In this document: positions 5,241 to 6,881 of the stretch, in pieces | Numbering within the stretch: the first letter of the stretch is position 1 | Layout of the letters: each line of letters begins with the position of its first letter | Translations under genes and position numbers: made by a program | Notes under the pieces: generated by a model | The model's database searches: none | Seen by the model: the letters and a program-made list of their open reading frames with translations, nothing else | Told to the model about the DNA's origin: nothing | DNA from: Alphaproteobacteria bacterium | Lineage (GTDB): Bacteria > Pseudomonadota > Alphaproteobacteria > UBA6615 | Reading direction: 5' to 3' | DNA length: 6,881 nt | Assembly: GCA_030831135.1 (NCBI GenBank) | Contig: JAURLR010000243.1 | Span: forward strand, 1-6,881

Positions 5241-6356
5241 ATGACGTCGATCGGCAATTACATATTCCGGCAATTGGTGATCGCGACATTGTTTGTCGCG
5301 GCGGTGCTGACGCTGCTGATCTCTCTGTTTGGCTCCCTCCGTCTGATTGATTTCATCGTGAATCGGGGCCTTCCGATCACGGTCCTGTTCGAGATGACGG
5401 CGCTGAACTTGCCCAAATTCATTGCTGTTCTGCTTCCCATTGCCGTCTTTGCCGCCGTTCTGGTGGTCTACAACAAGCTGCGAAACGACAGCGAACTGGT
5501 GGTGATGCGTGCGGCCGGCATGAGCCAGGGCATGCTGGCGCGGCCCGGACTTTTCCTCGGTATTCTTGCCGTCTTCGTGGGATACGCGCTGCAACTCTAT
5601 ATCGTGCCCGCGACAGTCCATAGCTTCAAACTCAAGCAACAAAGCTACCGCAATTCCTATGGAAGCGTTCTGCTTCAGGAACAACGCTTCAACAGTCCGA
5701 TCCCCGGCCTGACCATCTATATCCGGGAGCGATCAGGCGAAGGTGAATTGCGCGGCATCTTCGCCCATGATTCTCGTGACCCCGAACGCCCTGTGACCTA
5801 TACCGCTGAGCGCGGAACGGTCGTACAGTCCTCCGAAGGAACGCGGGTTGTCCTGTTCAACGGCAGTCAGCAGGATGTGGACCGTGAATCCGGGCGCCTC
5901 ACCCTGTTCAACTTCGATCAGTACTCTCTGGACCTCAACATCCTGAATGAATCCTCATCACCGCGTTGGCGCGAACCCGAAGAACGCTATCTGGGTTCGT
6001 TGCTGCGGCCCGGTGATAGCGTCCACGACACTTACTATGCCAATCAGTTGATCGCCGAAGGCCACCGGCGGCTGACAAGCCCGCTCTATATACTGGTGTT
6101 CACACTTGTTGCGATGGCCGCCATGTTATCGGGCAATTTCAGTCGGCGCGGCAATACAGGCCGCGTTCTTGTCGCGATTGCCGCTATTTTTGCGCTGCAA
6201 CTCGCTTCGCTGGGCCTTTTCAACATGTCACGACGCACACTCGCACTCGTCCCGCTTCTGTATGCCCTTCCGATCCTTTCGATCCTCGCCGGCTTGACCC
6301 TGATCATCCGGTTGCGTGTTCGAAGACCATCGGGCCTTGCGATGGCAGAAGCCTGA
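5241..6356 (+). CDS. lptF: LPS export ABC transporter permease LptF
   Basis: LptF is one of two inner-membrane subunits of LptB2FG, which extracts lipopolysaccharide from the inner membrane and passes it to the LptC/LptA bridge. The 371-residue length fits the family. Three hydrophobic segments are visible at about 9-32, 55-77 and 102-124, then a soluble periplasmic region (about 125-275) expected to be the beta-jellyroll, then three more segments at about 280-297, 307-328 and 335-357. The conserved cytoplasmic-loop sequence NDSELVVMRAAGMS (82-95) and EGHRRLTSPLY (273-283) are typical of the LptF/LptG family. The ATG at 5241 follows GGAG by five bases. lptG follows after 11 bases. The E. coli order of lptF then lptG, divergent from pepA-holC, is kept, which supports calling this copy LptF rather than LptG. 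Confidence 0.93.
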   Translation: MTSIGNYIFRQLVIATLFVAAVLTLLISLFGSLRLIDFIVNRGLPITVLFEMTALNLPKFIAVLLPIAVFAAVLVVYNKLRNDSELVVMRAAGMSQGMLARPGLFLGILAVFVGYALQLYIVPATVHSFKLKQQSYRNSYGSVLLQEQRFNSPIPGLTIYIRERSGEGELRGIFAHDSRDPERPVTYTAERGTVVQSSEGTRVVLFNGSQQDVDRESGRLTLFNFDQYSLDLNILNESSSPRWREPEERYLGSLLRPGDSVHDTYYANQLIAEGHRRLTSPLYILVFTLVAMAAMLSGNFSRRGNTGRVLVAIAAIFALQLASLGLFNMSRRTLALVPLLYALPILSILAGLTLIIRLRVRRPSGLAMAEA

Positions 6357-6367
6357 ACCCGGTCGGC

Positions 6368-6881
6368 ATGTTCTCTTCCCCCACCATCTCCGGTTATATC
6401 CTGCGGCAGTTTCTGCTCTGGTTCCTTGTCATGTTTGCAACGATCATCGCCGTGATCGGGCTGATTGACGCCATTGAGCTCCTCCGGCGCGGTAGTGGCC
6501 GTCCGGACGCAACGGCTTCCGTTATCACCGGCATGGCTCTTTTGCGGACCCCCTTCCTGGCACAAGAGGCTGTTCCCTTTGCGGTCATGTTTGGCGGGAT
6601 ATTTACCTTCCTGAAGATGACCCGGCACCATGAACTGGTGGTGGTCAGGGCTGCGGGCGTTTCGGTCTGGCAGTTTCTGACACCAGCCGTTGCCGCAGCG
6701 ATCGTGATCGGGATTTTCAATGTCACCGTCCTCAACCCTGTCTCTGCGGTCATGCTGTCCCAGTTCGAGGAACTCGAGGGGCGCTATTTCACCGGACAAT
6801 CCTCTTTGCTGGCTGTTTCCTCACAAGGGATATGGCTGCGTCAGGTGGCCCCGGACGGAGAAGGCCAGACCGTTATCCATG
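6368..6881 (+). CDS. lptG: LPS export ABC transporter permease LptG (5' part, runs off right edge)
   Basis: The frame from ATG 6368 stays open to the end of the window, giving 171 codons of a protein that is usually about 360 residues. It starts MFSSPTISGYILRQFLLWFL; hydrophobic segments lie at about 14-36, 58-82 and 102-125, the last leading into the start of the periplasmic domain. IDAIELLRRG (33-42), TPFLAQEAVPFAVMFGGIF (61-79) and RHHELVVVRAAGVSVWQFL (86-104) are characteristic of LptG. LptG pairs with LptF in the LptB2FG LPS extractor. It begins 11 bases after the lptF stop with only a weak ribosome site (GGTCGG), so translation may depend on coupling to lptF. The 3' half, with the rest of the jellyroll and three membrane segments, is outside the window. 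Confidence 0.92.
   Translation, partial: MFSSPTISGYILRQFLLWFLVMFATIIAVIGLIDAIELLRRGSGRPDATASVITGMALLRTPFLAQEAVPFAVMFGGIFTFLKMTRHHELVVVRAAGVSVWQFLTPAVAAAIVIGIFNVTVLNPVSAVMLSQFEELEGRYFTGQSSLLAVSSQGIWLRQVAPDGEGQTVIH

Noticed and set aside
5133..5684. 183-codon minus-strand frame opposite the lptF 5' part
   Set aside because: It is antisense to the clear LptF frame, and its Gln/Arg/His/Asp-rich composition is typical of reverse reading of membrane-protein codons.
6086..6799. 237-codon minus-strand frame opposite lptF and lptG
   Set aside because: It is antisense to two recognised permeases and shows no motifs.

Overview
This is a housekeeping stretch from an alphaproteobacterium, most like the Rhodospirillales and relatives. 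Three things suggest this: a DUF2066 exported protein divergent from purM, a roughly 40-residue aa3-type cytochrome c oxidase subunit IV gene, and LptG and HolC sequences with an alphaproteobacterial look. The coding DNA is GC-rich and gene-dense. I see no mobile element, CRISPR array, tRNA or rRNA, and no gap between genes exceeds about 230 bases. I did not find an undescribed multi-gene system.

Layout from left to right. (1) On the minus strand, the 5' part of a secreted DUF2066 protein gene runs off the left edge (1-440). (2) A divergent gap of about 130 bases contains a perfect 8-bp inverted repeat. (3) On the plus strand, purM and purN overlap by one base and encode steps 5 and 3 of de novo purine synthesis. 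purM has no usable ATG, GTG or TTG at its conserved N-terminus; a CTG at 571 behind a Shine-Dalgarno sequence fits best. (4) A small plus-strand gene (2375-2500) for an aa3 oxidase subunit IV-like membrane peptide has its own good sigma70-type promoter, whose -35 box lies in the loop of a hairpin. (5) On the minus strand come ndk with its own promoter, then holC and pepA, which are read in the order pepA, holC, ndk. (6) A divergent control region of about 225 bases follows. (7) On the plus strand lie lptF and the 5' part of lptG, the two membrane permease subunits of the LPS exporter; lptG runs off the right edge.

The genes work in separate processes. PurM, PurN and Ndk all belong to nucleotide supply. 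HolC (polymerase III chi) and PepA form a close pair with a 14-base gap. LptF and LptG build the LptB2FG transporter. The lptFG pair divergent from pepA-holC is a widely conserved arrangement, also seen in gamma-proteobacteria, which strengthens all four assignments. The most useful points to check are the purM start codon and the hairpin structures around the small oxidase-subunit gene.
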